Source: Heliocybe sulcata (taxonomy: Eukaryota; Basidiomycota; Agaricomycetes; Gloeophyllales; Gloeophyllaceae). Taken from it: a DNA stretch of 64,000 nucleotides. This document shows positions 1 through 10,924 of the stretch, in pieces (within the stretch, counting starts at the first letter, position 1; each line of letters opens with the position of its first letter). The DNA lies in the NCBI GenBank assembly GCA_004369045.1, contig ML213509.1, positions 62,001 to 126,000 on the forward strand. The letters run 5' to 3'. Under the pieces are notes generated by a model. That model worked only from the letters and a program-made list of their open reading frames with translations. It ran no database searches and was not told the origin of the DNA. A program made the position numbers and the translations under genes.

Positions 1-245
1 TGATGCGACGTCGTTGGTGAGTGAGATGGATGCACTTGTTACTGAAGAACATATGCGTGAGTGAGATCCTGGAATACTCGTGCATCCAATCCAAGATGGC
101 ATCTTTGCAGAATGCGAACTGGAGGCCCGCTTCTGGTTTGAGTCGTTCCCACAAGGTGAGCAGATTCCATCGTATTTACGATGTCATGTCACCGAAGACT
201 GCTCACTCGAAGAAAGGCGTAATCGTTCGGTATTGAGAGACTGGC
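1..245 (+). pseudogene. Coding-like fragment at the left window edge
   Basis: From about position 70 one frame reads as ordinary protein up to a GACTGGCAG|gtacca junction near 235 that resembles an exon end. It contains the stretch AECELEARFWFESF. In the same frame a stop lies just upstream (near 60-64), and no downstream exon continues it convincingly. It may be the 5' part of the membrane-protein gene that follows, or the tail of a gene cut by the window edge. I do not recognise the family. Confidence 0.25.
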
Positions 246-512
246 AGGTACCACTGTGAACTTTTCCCGAACCATCGACCCTACTCAGAGGTGTGGGTAC
301 AAGAGCTCATGGGGATGCTCCTACATGCCAGTATAGGTGAACGGCGGCGAAGTTCGCTTTAGAGCTTATTGATACAAATACTTCCGGACAGATTCAATGA
401 CAGCCACAGACTCTACATCTCCCTACAAATGGCAGGAGATGCAAAGTATGATGTCATTTATCGGGCGAGCGAAAGGCTCTTCCCGTGTATGTGTCCCCAG
501 CCTCACTAGTCC

Positions 513-1624
513 TTGTTGATAGATATCGCAGCCTGCCCTGAAAGCCAAGGATACGTTGCTTGCGCCGTCTGTGAGTACTCAATAAGTATTCCCGAAAGTT
601 GGGATCATGGCTGGAGAGGTTTCCTTCAGGCAGACTCATGGGGACCTTCGGTGCGTCTCGTGCACTGCCGCTTGTTGTCGAGCCCTAACGCGATGCCGTA
701 GTGCACACGAGGTTCTTACATCTATGGGGAACAAAGAACGCTCGACTGACACGCAATGAGAGCGTGTACGAAGACCACGGCGATACGTCTTCCGCGCTAT
801 TCCGAACGTTCTCTTGGTTTTTCTTCTACGCTTCCGAAAAATATGTCGATGCACTCAAGGATCTGTCCGTCGACGGAATCATCAATCTTCGCTTATGGAC
901 AGACTTCATCGAACGGCTGCAAGTCGAATGGAGCGAGCTGTCGCTCATTGTAAGTCGATAGTTTCAGTACATCTCCACGAACATAGTGACTGAGAGAGGC
1001 ATCCTTTGCAGGCCACCGTCATGCTTACGGTCGACGTCTCTTTCTTGACTATTCAGAGCGTCGACATTCCTTCTCGGACACCTGGCTTAACGGGCGCAGC
1101 CCAGGTGGCGATATATCTGTCCACAGTTGCAAGCGTCGGAAGCATCATCATAGGGCTACTGCTGAATCGGCAGCATCGTGCTATATCGCGCAATGATGCC
1201 ATGGTTGCCGTAAGTGCTCGATAGGCACCGGCTTCGTAGTGCTCACCTCTGCTTGTAGCATCAGTATCTGGGAGACAAATACGGTTCTGCGTATGGCTTC
1301 GAGTCCCTCGCTATACTGTACACCGTTCCATATGCTCTCCTAATGTGGGCGTAAGTGTAAGATATCTGCAGCGGAAAGCTAGTTACTTACGTCAGTACAT
1401 TCTTCAGCATGGTCACGTTCTTAATAGCCTTGTCTTTTATCTGTTTCTCCGTCCAGGTTACCGTTCCTTCCAGGGCACTCGGAGTCGTTCTTCCTTCAGC
1501 AATCGCTTGGGGCTTTGTCCTCGGTCTCATCCTGGTATATCTGCACACTAACTGGGAAGGAACAGGCCACAGGCTGCGTCTCGCTGTCGCAGACGCTTGG
1601 TCACGCGTTAAAGAGGGGTTGTAG
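513..1624 (+). CDS. Multi-span membrane protein of an expanded Agaricomycete family
   Basis: Exons read as about 513-570 (5' end uncertain), 630-650, 702-949, 1012-1209, 1259-1350 and 1396-1624; phases agree across all junctions. The second listed exon is only 21 nt. The protein has hydrophobic segments around LSLIATVMLTVDVSFLTI, VAIYLSTVASVGSIIIGLLL, ESLAILYTVPYALLMWA and a C-terminal pair ending LILVYLHTNW, so four or five spans are likely. I recall similar proteins as large uncharacterised families in mushroom-forming fungi; no function is known to me. Decayed relatives lie at 1728-2125, 7785-8100, 18180-18480 and perhaps 22840-22975, always inside the repeated units of this nest. This is the only copy that still looks whole. 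The start codon could not be fixed: ATG 397 does not join in frame by any splice I could find. Confidence 0.5.
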
Positions 1625-1727
1625 GGTTGCTCCTCGCCTCTGAGCACTTTTTAACGTGATGGGTACATGCATTGTAATTCTGTAGATGTCAGACGCGGAT
1701 GTTTATCCCCTAACTATTTGCGAGTAA

Positions 1728-2125
1728 GAGGCTCGATTATTTTTATGGGTTGGTGGGTCTTCCATCGGATGAAAAGCAGAAAATTATTACTGCTTGCGCC
1801 ATTAGTGAGTATCCCGTCCTAGTGACCAACTAACATCGATCAGGCAGGCTCATGCGAATATTCGGTCCCCGCACTGACATTGCCTTATCTCACGCGGTAG
1901 CCTACAAGAGGTTGTCGTATATGCGGTGAATAAATGATGTTCGGATGGGCGCAAGGCAGAGCCTGTGTGAAGAGAGTTACCGGAAACCCTCGCATGCCTT
2001 CCTAATCTTTTAGCTTCCGTGCTCCCGAGAGTTACGTTGTTGCGGTCTATCTCTACACTGTTGAAACCATAGGAGGCATTATTATTGGCCACAGAGACTA
2101 CCGCAGGTCCTCGAGTGGCATGAAG
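1728..2125 (+). pseudogene. Decayed copy of the membrane-protein gene
   Basis: Three exon-like blocks match the gene at 513-1624. Bases 1728-1804 read GLPSDEKQKIITACAI. Bases 1844-1864 are the counterpart of the 21-nt exon (RLMRIF against RLMGTF). Bases 2028-2125 read VAVYLYTVETIGGIIIG, matching VAIYLSTVASVGSIIIG. Introns with gtgagt donors remain visible. The region between the second and third blocks no longer gives a continuous frame, and the TM exons after SSSGM are missing, so this is a truncated relic. It runs directly into the conserved upstream region of the next gene. Confidence 0.55.
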
Positions 2126-2177
2126 CATACAGTGTTCACAGACTGGAGTTCTGACTTACGCGAAGATCTTCGTTGGC

Positions 2178-2681
2178 AGAGCCACATGTGGCGTATCCAC
2201 GTACAGGGCGCAGGGCGTCGCCGAGCTTTTTGGACGCTCTCTTTCGCATCTAGGAAGTGTTATAATTATGCTGAGAGGAAAAGGACCTACGTGCACTTCA
2301 GAGAGCTACAAATTTGGGCCAGAGCTTAGCACAACAACAGCCACGTAATGCGGAGCAATACTAGTGAGGCGGGTTTAAAAGGTCTTAATCTGGGTATCGA
2401 AGCAACAACGGGCCAACGGCGCTCTAATAAAAGTTACATCTTGAGCTACTGGTAAGTAGAGAGCATATAGGAACATTCGATCAGTAAGAATACTGGGTTC
2501 ATGGTCAACGTTCACTTTCTCAGTGATGTCGGCACATCCCGCTCGTTGTCACGCGTTCGTGACAAATTGACCGCGCAGGTTAGGCTACACTTCCAACTTT
2601 CAATCTTCCTGCGCCGGTAGGTTATCGTCCGCTATAACATCCAAGTCCCGAGTCTGATTCTCTGAACGCAGCTGCCATGAG
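2178..2681 (+). promoter_or_regulatory. Conserved upstream region, paralog 1
   Basis: About 500 bases before ATG 2682 are shared with the upstream regions of the other three paralogs. Landmarks in order: a block around CATGTGGCGTATCCACGTAC (2186-2205), a GAAGTGTTATAA block (near 2266), a CTTGAGCTA block (near 2441), a TGATGTC...TTGTCACG pair (2524-2553), then CGGTAGGTTATCGTCCGCTA (2614-2633). The last block is nearly identical in the other paralogs and probably lies in the 5' leader. Conservation of a non-coding stretch next to intact reading frames suggests retained promoter function. Confidence 0.5.
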
Positions 2682-3977
2682 ATGATGGCGCCTACGAACG
2701 GTATAAGCAGTGCCTCGAAGCTGATGTTTCGTCATTGGCGAGACGTTCGCAACAGGCAGCATCTCGGCTATGCTGCAGGCTACCAGAATAGGCTATCGCC
2801 ATACGTCTCATCTACAAACAATACTCTTTTTCAGAGGCAAAGTGCATCCATGGCAAAAGCACTCGTCTGTCAAGATAAACATCGCATTCCTAAGTCCAAC
2901 GGTCCTGCTACCATCGCTGCAGGGCTCCACGGACCCTCAGCCTTGCTATTGCGCACTCTAAACCAGACACGACTTGATGTCGAAGATTTTGTTGATCTTG
3001 CTGGGCGAACACGAAAAACTGTGCGCTTCCCAGTGGCACCTGAAGAACCTATGGATGACATGAGCTATTTCACACTACGTCATAAAGGAGGTATTAACCG
3101 TATACCATTCCCTCCGGATTCCCATGGATTTCTTTACTGGTATCTTGAACCCGATGCGCCGCATCTATCAGGGCAGGTCCGATTTCGCACCACGACATCC
3201 TCTGACCCGGCTACCTTTTCAAGCGGGCGCGATTTGCAGCTGCCAGACGGCGGAACTTGGCATATATCGCTCTTCGAGATTGCTCGCGGTTCAAAGTACT
3301 CCGGGCTTCGTGCACAGCTTCTCTCCGAAGAGTTGGTATCAGCCAAGGTGCTGGATACTGCCCTCAACATTTCTGCTCTGCGGGGGGCAAAGATACACCA
3401 TCCAGCTACTGGTAGCCTTCTCATTTGGTTGTTCGGACAGAAATTCCTTGTGGATCTTCGAAGCATCATGGTGTCAGTTTGGACTATAGGAAGCTCAGCA
3501 GCAGAACAATTTTACTTGAGGTCCCTGTTTTCGGTCAAGGTCCGCGAATCGGGAAGCGCCGGGATCGGCAAGAGAGTCGGCTATAGGCCATTCACAGGTG
3601 GGTTGCTACAAAACTGTTTGTCTCTTGAGATACTTAGGAGCAGCCCTATATCCTCAGGGAGAGTTTTGGTTCAGTTCGAACGCTCGACACTACCAGAGCA
3701 CAAGGGCACTTGCACCGTCGTCCTGCGTATCGTCAAAATCATCGAAGTGACGAAATCAGATAGCTCTGATGATGCCTCCTGGATGCCAGAGCCTACGGAG
3801 GGTAGCTTGGTTCTGTACCGTGGTAGAGGTCATCAGCATTGGACTCCGTGGTCGGTTGATGTTGACCGGCCCCGGCCTGGGAGTGAATCGGCTGCCTCAT
3901 CGGCGAAAGCGTTGACCATTCTGTTCGAGAATGAGGCTCGCCAAGCACCTGGAACTGGCGGTAGTGCTAATCCGTGA
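2682..3977 (+). CDS. FPPDSHG-family protein, paralog 1 (uncharacterised)
   Basis: Exons 2682-3597 and 3658-3977 give 411 residues. The 60-nt intron (gtgggt ... cctcag) has a length divisible by three and no stop, so the unspliced frame also reads through (431 residues). The intron position and phase match the obligate introns of the three paralogs. The N-terminus is basic and poor in acids (LMFRHWRDVRNRQHL), then comes a conserved core with FPPDSHGFLYWYLEPD, SSDPATFSSGRDLQLPDG, FERSTLPEHKGT and HWTPWSVDVDRP. No catalytic motif, signal peptide or TM segment is evident. I recall this core from uncharacterised, strongly expanded families of polypores and relatives; function unknown. The start is the first of two adjacent ATGs (ATGATGGCGCC), the same context as in paralog 3. 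Confidence 0.75.
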   Translation: MMAPTNGISSASKLMFRHWRDVRNRQHLGYAAGYQNRLSPYVSSTNNTLFQRQSASMAKALVCQDKHRIPKSNGPATIAAGLHGPSALLLRTLNQTRLDVEDFVDLAGRTRKTVRFPVAPEEPMDDMSYFTLRHKGGINRIPFPPDSHGFLYWYLEPDAPHLSGQVRFRTTTSSDPATFSSGRDLQLPDGGTWHISLFEIARGSKYSGLRAQLLSEELVSAKVLDTALNISALRGAKIHHPATGSLLIWLFGQKFLVDLRSIMVSVWTIGSSAAEQFYLRSLFSVKVRESGSAGIGKRVGYRPFTGGLLQNCLSLEILRSSPISSGRVLVQFERSTLPEHKGTCTVVLRIVKIIEVTKSDSSDDASWMPEPTEGSLVLYRGRGHQHWTPWSVDVDRPRPGSESAASSAKALTILFENEARQAPGTGGSANP

Positions 3978-4194
3978 GCTGGGATAACGGGCCCACTTCG
4001 TTCCTATGCTCTTCTTGTGATTTTCTTTGGTGTAGTGATTGCGGAAGTTAGAACCAATCCAAATTGGAGCCAGCTGACAAAATTTCGGGACGAGCTTATT
4101 GTGCCCCGACTTCTCTCATTCACAACAGTATGGTAATGCGGTCAGTACAATCGATTGCACACCGACTCGTCCCTGTCGCAGACCATATACGAGT

Positions 4195-5925
4195 GTCTTA
4201 CATTTGTACCTAAGCTTTATTGAGCCATCAGTGCTTATATTCGATGGAATCCCGCTCACGCTCGCAATTCGGTATCGATAAGCGACCTTCGTGCCCTAAC
4301 CGCTTATTTTCCGCTTCCAAGACCTGGCTTCCCATGTAGGATCTTTGGCTCTCGGGCTCTGTGCACTGACCTAGGGCAGAACGGACGGCCGAGCTATTAG
4401 TGAACACTTGGCAGCTTCTCTACATCTGCATCCCTGGTCGTTACGATGATGTCAGGTAAGGCCTCCAGGTCATGGTACCAATACAATACTGACTCGAAGA
4501 AGGCGAATGAAGCGTAGAGCAGCCCTCCTGCCTGTTAGTGTAGTGCGCGCATTGTCTTGGATTGCTGCTGCCAGCCGCCACGAGTGCCCTTATTTGCTCG
4601 TGAGCTTAACTACCAGTAGGTAACCTCGTTGGAGATTCCGTAGCCAAAACACAGTGCCATAGGAGATAATAAAACTTATCTCTATTAACTGAGAGCGCCT
4701 GGGCCGCTTCATCAGAAGGAGCATAGCACAAAGCCTGCTCGTTGAACGACCCTCCCTGATAGGCGGGCAAATATACTTGAGAGAAGATGGCGGGCGGACT
4801 CGCCGTGGAGGGTTAGGCATTATCATGATCGAGTCGACGGAGGTAGTGTCGACTGTCGACTGTCAAGGTCGGGTTGGGCCTCGCTTGCCGTGTGAACAAC
4901 TCTTGTGCAATCCTAAATAAATCACTTCCGCTGATGATTTGAAGAGACGAGATAAATGCCTGCCTGTAATTTCCTGCTATGACTATGTCGTCACTCCCTA
5001 CGACTGGCAAAGCAACATATCAGTGATGTCCTAACGGACAGCCATACCAGTTCGCGCTCGATAAATCTTCCATTCGTGGACAACAGGCTTATCCCACCTC
5101 GTGCTTGACCGATCCCATTCTCTCGGAGAACGACAGAGGCAATCTTGCCTGCAGATGATCAACCTCCGTCTCCGCTCGGGATAACGACACTCGCAGACAA
5201 TCCACCTGCGCGGATGCGAGTGCGTTTCCAGCATCACTGGGAAGAAAGAGAGCACAGATTACTTCTCTTTAGCGAAGACCCTTGTAGCGCAACTGCCCCT
5301 GGTCACCGCAACTGCTCCTGCTCACCATAAACGAATCTGGCGAGATGAGCGCGCGCATTCGATATGGAGAGATAAAAACTCGAGGTGCGTAAGAACCCGA
5401 CTGGTGCGCATCCCAGTTGCACCCCACGTTCTGGGAGTGTATCTGGACGGAAACCGTCCGTGTACCTTCCCGGAAAGCAGGGTGCCTGTCCGATATCAAC
5501 AAAGATTGAGTTGCTTGTCAAAGCCTGTGTATAGACGAACGGTATCCTGATAGTGAGCGCAACAGCCGCCGCTCGCTACGTTTTGACCAGACTGGTGAGT
5601 CCGAGTCCGCCTACGCGTGTCTTCGTCTGATCTCATGTGACAGCCGGACGGCATCCATCCTACTGAAGCACTAGCTGGATACTGTCCGGCGCACACCAGA
5701 ACGACCGAAACGAACACCCACCGAGCGAACAAGGCAGCCTCGTGCCGCCTGGAGCCCAAAAGGATCCTGGTCTCAATCCGCTTGTTACCAAGGCATCCAT
5801 GCGCGGGTTTTTTCGATTTGGAACCCGCATATATGCATGGGGAGCTTGACGGTACCTGGAGTCGGTGAGTGTCGTGTTTGGGGGCAAAACTGGCCGAAGA
5901 CTCCCGATGTTCGACCTCATTTGTA
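4195..5925 (-). repeat. Long degenerate repeat, copy C (inverted relative to A and B)
   Basis: The reverse complement aligns by eye with repeat A (about 15230-18060) in several blocks. Examples are the TATA-like segment at 4770-4790 with the RPRRSQL-coding stretch at 4680-4740, the PDIIVTTRD-coding stretch near 4410-4455, and the GTCCGGCGCACACCAGAA block at 5685-5702. At about 1.7 kb it is shorter than A, so internal deletions are likely. No intact reading frame was found. It lies between the 3' flank of paralog 1 and the upstream region of paralog 2. Confidence 0.6.
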
Positions 5926-5929
5926 GAGT

Positions 5930-6416
5930 TACATATGGCGTATCCAGGTACGGCGCGCAGGCCCTCGCGGTGCTTTCTGGACTCTATCTTTCGCATCTCA
6001 GAAGTGTTATAAGTTGAAAACAAAAAGAGCTATGCGCGCTTCAAAGAGCCTGCGAATATGGCCCAGAGCTTAGCGTTGCAGCAGCCATGGACCGAGTAGG
6101 AGTATTTGGGAGGCCGTTCCGTTTAAGGTCTTCGTCTTCGTCTCCAAGCGACGACGGAATGTCGCTCTAACGCGGACTGTACCTTGAGCTAATAGGAAGT
6201 AGAAAGCATAGAAAACATTCGATGGGTAATAATACCGGGTTGACGCGATCATTTCGCTTCGCGTGACGTCAACGCACGTCACACGTCCGTGACAAATTCA
6301 CCACGCAAGTTGGTTTGCACTTCGAACTTTCAATCCTCCTGCGCCGGTAGGTTTAATCGTCGTCTATTATAACATTAAGTACCAGAGTTTCACCCTCCGA
6401 TAGCAGTTTCTATAAG
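5930..6416 (+). promoter_or_regulatory. Conserved upstream region, paralog 2
   Basis: This is the counterpart of the region before paralog 1. It contains ACATATGGCGTATCCAGGTA (5932-5951), the GAAGTGTTATAA block (6001-6012), a perfect CRE-like TGACGTCA palindrome (6264-6271) with a second ACGTCA nearby (6276-6281), GTGACAAATTCACC, and the CTGCGCCGGTAGGTTTA block (6339-6354). The palindrome matches the recognition site of ATF/CREB-type bZIP factors. Confidence 0.5.
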
Positions 6417-7669
6417 ATGGCGTCCCCTTTAAACGGCACAATCAGCGCTCCGAAGCTGATGCTTCGTCATTGGCGAGCCATTCGCAGCAGGAAGATTAGA
6501 CTTGTCTGCTTTCCAGGCTGCGAGATCAGGGTATCCCTTCACCTCCCATCGACAGACAGTACTATTGTGCAGAAGCGGTGGGCCTCCACGGGACAAATGC
6601 TCGTCTCACAAGACAAACATCGTATTCCCAAGTCCGACATTCCTCCTACCACCGCTGCAGGGCTCCGTGGACGCTCTGGTCCGATAGTGCGTACCCTGAA
6701 CCAGACACGACTGGCTGCTGAAGACTACGTTGATATTGCTGGCCGAATATCAAAAAGTGTGCATTTGCCAGCGGCGCCTGAAGAAGCTGTGCTTGAAATG
6801 AAGTATTTTAGCCTAGGTCAAACGAGGATACCATTCCCTCCGGATTCTCAGGGATTCCTCTACTGGCATCTTGAACCCGATGCGCCGCCTATATCCGGGC
6901 AGGTCCGCCTTCGTACCAGGACATCCTCTGACCCGGCTACCTTCTCAAGTGGGCGCGACTTGCAGCTGCCAGACGGCCGGGCTTGGCATATACCGCTCTT
7001 CGAGATTGCTCGTTGTTCGCACTACTCTGGGCTTCGTGCTCACCTTCTCTCCGAGAGGTTGGTTACGACCAAGGTACTGGATACTGCCCTGAACATTTCC
7101 GCCCCGCAGGGGGCAAAGATAATGCATCCAACTACTGGTAGCCATCTGATTTGGAAGTTCGGACAGATATTCCTTGTGGATTTTCAGATGTCTGCTGTGT
7201 CGATCTGGATTATAGGAAGCTCAGTTGGAGACCGGCTTTTCTTGCAGAGCCTGTTCTCGGTCCGCACATCGGGAAGCACCGGGACCGTTAAGAGAGTCCT
7301 GTACAGGCCATTCACAGGTGTGTTGCTACGACTGTTTTTCTCCTAAGATACTTACGAGAAGCCTTACGATCTTCAGGGAGAGCTCTGGTTCACTTCGAAC
7401 GCTCGACACTACCAGAGCACAAGGGCACCCGAACCGTCTTCCTCCGTATCGTTAAAATCATCGAGTTGACGAAGTCAGACGACTCGGATGATGACCGCGG
7501 GCCGCCAGCACCTAAGGAGGGCGGCTTGGTTATGAACCGTAGACGCGGTGACCGTCATTGGACTCCCTGGTCGGTTGATGTGGACGAGCCACACTCCTCA
7601 TCGAAAGCGTTAAGAATTCTGTTCGATAATGAGGCTGGCCATGCAGGTGGATCTAGCGGAACGGGTTGA
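6417..7669 (+). CDS. FPPDSHG-family protein, paralog 2 (uncharacterised)
   Basis: Exons 6417-7317 and 7377-7669 join in phase 1 and give 397 residues. The 59-nt intron (gtgtgttgct ... tcttcag) contains a stop, so here it must be spliced. The order of conserved segments is the same as in paralog 1: a basic N-terminus with a QKRWAST segment, TLNQTRLAAEDYVDIAG, FPPDSQGFLYWHLEPDAPP, DLQLPDGRAWHIPLFEIA, FERSTLPEHKGTRT and HWTPWSVDVDEPHSSSKAL. The KRWAST segment resembles the end of a mitochondrial presequence; this is inference only. Upstream and downstream flanks are shared with the other paralogs, so the whole unit was duplicated, not just the coding part. Confidence 0.75.
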
Positions 7670-7784
7670 GTCATGAACTGGTATGCCCGCATCCACTTTG
7701 CTCCTATGCCTCTCTTATGGTTTTGTTAGTCCGTAGTGGTTGCGGAAGTTAGAGCCAATTCAGTCTGGAACCAGTTGACAAATT

Positions 7785-8100
7785 CTGCGGCAATACACTC
7801 ACCGCTTGCGATCGTGTATTGCTCGTAAGCCAAGCTTGCTCGTTTTTCTTCGAGCTTGTACATCCTGCACAGACATCTGATGCCCTGGCGGTTAATGCGT
7901 CTTCCTTGGCAGCTTAGAGTGCTGGCATCTCGTCGCATAAGCATGGCTCCATGGACGCAGCTCTCACGTTGCTATCTATCTCTCCACTCTTGCGAGTGTT
8001 GGAGTTATTGTGACCAGTCTGCTGTTGAACGGACAACGTCGTAACGTAGTCAAGGATATTGATACGGGTGAGATTACTGTGAGGTCCTCAAGTGGTATCG
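7785..8100 (+). pseudogene. Decayed membrane-protein gene fragment
   Basis: Bases about 7950-8100 read VAIYLSTLASVGVIVTSLL followed by LNGQRRNVVKDIDTGEITVR, a clear relative of the third coding exon of the gene at 513-1624. Upstream bases keep only weak similarity and no start or later TM exons were found. The fragment lies directly downstream of paralog 2, as expected from the repeat-unit order in this nest. Confidence 0.55.
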
Positions 8101-8114
8101 CCTAGCCTGCAGAT

Positions 8115-8500
8115 TCCGACGTTCTGCACGCGTCTCGACCTATGATCCCTTGGTGAATAACTGCTTCCTGTCCCCAGTGAGGAGATATATAGCAAGGAAT
8201 GTATGCACAAATGTACGAGTGTCCTGCATTCGTACTTAGGTATTGAGCTACTGGTGCTTATATTAAAAGGAATGCCGCTCACGCTGGCGATTCGGTATCG
8301 ATAGGCGGCCTTCCTCCATCAAATGCCTATCTGCCACTTCCGTGGCCAGCCTGTGGTCCTGTGACTTACCCGCTGGGCTCAATGCAATTCAGGCATGCGG
8401 AAAGCTGCCGTATCAGAATACCACTTGGATTTGTAATCGGGAGGGTCGTAAGAGCATTGCTCAAACTCCAGGTGGCAGATGAGGCGGGGTGTCCCATGCA
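8115..8500 (-). repeat. Fragment of the long degenerate repeat
   Basis: This piece matches the reverse complement of the end of repeat A (about 17950-18200), including ATTCGGTATCGATAGGCGGC (8290-8309) and a GCTTATAT block (near 8258). It has the same orientation as copy C but only a few hundred bases survive. It lies between the membrane-gene fragment and the upstream region of paralog 3. Confidence 0.5.
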
Positions 8501-8744
8501 GATGTCGAGGGTGACTGTGTCGAGAGGCGGCAGAAGGCGATAGACTGCGAGCCATTTTTATCGAAGTACCATCTCAGCTTGTCGTTAGCACAGAGAATAT
8601 CATATCGCTGAAAGATATCTCGTAGTGAGCACGACGCGAGGGATCGTAAGTGTTAGGACCGACATCGGTTAGCTCACACTGGTGGGCTAGGAGAATATGG
8701 AATTCACAGACCGGATTTCTGAACCATATTCGATCGCATTTGCA

Positions 8745-9285
8745 GGGTTACAGATATGGTGTATCCGGGTGCGCTGGGCGTCGCCGTGCTTCCTGGACGT
8801 TATCCATCGCACCTCGGAAGTGTGAGAAGTAAGTCAAATGGAAAAACGAATGAAGATGCGCACTTCAAAGAGCCTACAGCCTTGGGCCAGACCTTAGCGC
8901 TGTGCTGCAACAATCACTGGCCGAGTCGCAATAGATGGCGATGTGAGGCCGTTCTGAAAGTCTTCACCTGACTCCCCAGGCAGGAACACGCCGACGGGAC
9001 TCTGATACTGGCTATGCCCTGAGCTAAAGATAAGTAAAGAGCATAAGAAAACATTCTATGGGTAAGAATATTACTAGCTTGACGGTCAACGAAACGTCAA
9101 CGAAAGTGAGCTCCTTGCCATTATCGCGTGACGTCGGCACATCCCGCTCGACGTCACGCGTCCGTGGCAAACCGACAGCGCAAGCGGTTCGCACTTCAAA
9201 CTTTCAATCCTTCTGCGCCGGTAGGTTATCGTCCGCTACAACATTAAACTCCCGAGTCTCATTCTCTGAACGCAGTTTCCATGAG
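8745..9285 (+). promoter_or_regulatory. Conserved upstream region, paralog 3
   Basis: This is the counterpart of the regions before paralogs 1 and 2. It holds the ATATGGTGTATCCGGGTGC block (8753-8771), a CGGAAGTGTGAGAA block (near 8816), and two facing CRE-like half sites, TGACGTC (9129-9135) and GACGTCA (9150-9156). A TTCTGCGCCGGTAGGTTATC block follows at 9211-9230, then the ATGATGGCGCC start context. Confidence 0.5.
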
Positions 9286-10513
9286 ATGATGGCGCCTACG
9301 AACGGTATACGCAGTGCCTCGAAGCTGATGTTTCGTCATTGGCGAGACGTTCGCAAAAGGCAGCATCTCGTCAATGTTTCAGTCTGCCAGGGCAGATTAT
9401 CGCCACACCTTCCTGCTACATACAATAATATTGTGCAGAAGAGGTGGAACTCCGCTGTGAAAGTGTTCGATAAGCGTCCTATTCCCAAGTCCGACATTCC
9501 TCCTACCACCGCTGCAGGGCTCCGCAAAGGCTCAATCCTGCGATTGCGTACACTGAACCAGACACGGCTGACTGCGGAAGACCACATTGATCTTACTGGG
9601 CGAATATCGAAATCTGTGCGCCCTCCAGAGGCATCTGACCACCGTAGGTTTTCCATACACTATGGGCGCGCACGCCGTGATCCTACACCATTCCCCCCGG
9701 ATTCTCATGGATTCCTCTACTGGCATCTCGAAGCCGATGCACCGCCTCTATCAGGACAGGTCCGCTTTCGCACTACGACATCCTCTGACCCTGCTACCTT
9801 CGCAAATGGGCGCGACTTGCAGCTGCCACACGGCGGCACATGGCATATATCCCTCTTCCACATTGCTCGCAGAGTAAAATGCTCTGGGCTTTGTGTACAT
9901 CTGGTCTCGGAGCGGTTGGTAATGGCCGATATGCTGGATACTGCCCGGAGCATTTCTATCTCGCAAATGACAAGAAAAAAGCGTCTAACTACCGATAACC
10001 TTTTCCTTTGGAAGTTCGGACAGAGATTTCTTGTGGATCTTCGAAGCTTCACTGTGGTGCTTTGGATTATAGGAGGCTCAGTGGCGGAACGGCTTTGCTT
10101 GGAGTACCTGTTCTCGGTGGAGGTCCGCGAATCCGGAAGCACCGGGATCGCCGAGAGAGTTCATCGCATGCCATACGCGGGTGTGTTGCTCCAAAATTGT
10201 TCTTCTCCTGAAATCCTTACGAACAGTGCCATTGTCCTCAGGGAGAGCTCTGATCCAGTTTGAACGGTCAACACTACCAGAGCACAAGAACACCCGAACG
10301 GTCATTCTTCGTATCGTGAAAGTCATAGAAGTGACAAAATCAGACGACTCTGAGGATGTCCCCGGGATGCCAGAACCTAAGGAGGGCAGCTTGGTTATGA
10401 GACGTACGGGCGGTCGTCATTGGATTCCATGGTCAGTTGATGTGGACCGGCCACACTCCTCATCGAAAGCGTTGACCATTCTGTTCGACAACGAGGCTGC
10501 CCAAGGAGGATGA
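9286..10513 (+). CDS. FPPDSHG-family protein, paralog 3 (uncharacterised)
   Basis: Exons 9286-10180 and 10242-10513 (61-nt intron gtgtgttgct ... tcctcag, phase 1) give 388 residues. The first residues MMAPTNGIRSASKLMFRHW are almost the same as in paralog 1, while the middle is more diverged. Family marks are FPPDSHGFLYWHLEADAPP, FRTTTSSDPATFANGRDLQL, FERSTLPEHKNTRT and HWIPWSVDVDRPHSSSKAL. A QKRWNSA segment at roughly residues 45-51 again looks like a mitochondrial cleavage region. An open frame continues upstream of 9286, but the start at 9286 is chosen because it matches the paralog 1 start and because upstream bases belong to the conserved non-coding block. Confidence 0.75.
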
Positions 10514-10924
10514 TCTTGCGAAAGAGGCTGAATCATGAGTTGGTATGCCCGAGTCCAGCTCGCTCCTGTACCCCTCATGTGATTTTCTTTGCGCGTAGTG
10601 ATCGCAGAAGTTAGAGCCACTCCGAATTGGACTGAACCAGTTGATAAAATTTTGACATGAACCTATTGCATCACTGGCATCTCCTCGCTTAATTGACAAT
10701 ATACGCCTCACTTCTGGTCAGCACCAGCGATTCCGCACCGAATGAATTGCGATCGGCACATTCGGAAGCCAGCGATGGAAGAGACCGTGCGACTGGAATG
10801 AAATATACGGTCTTTTCTATAGTCTGGATACTAGGTTTACCAGGGCATCGTTGACGGGAACATTGTATTTCAATAGCTCCTCTCGCGAGCGCGGCTGGCG
10901 AATTCCCTTCCTTGTGGCTAAACG

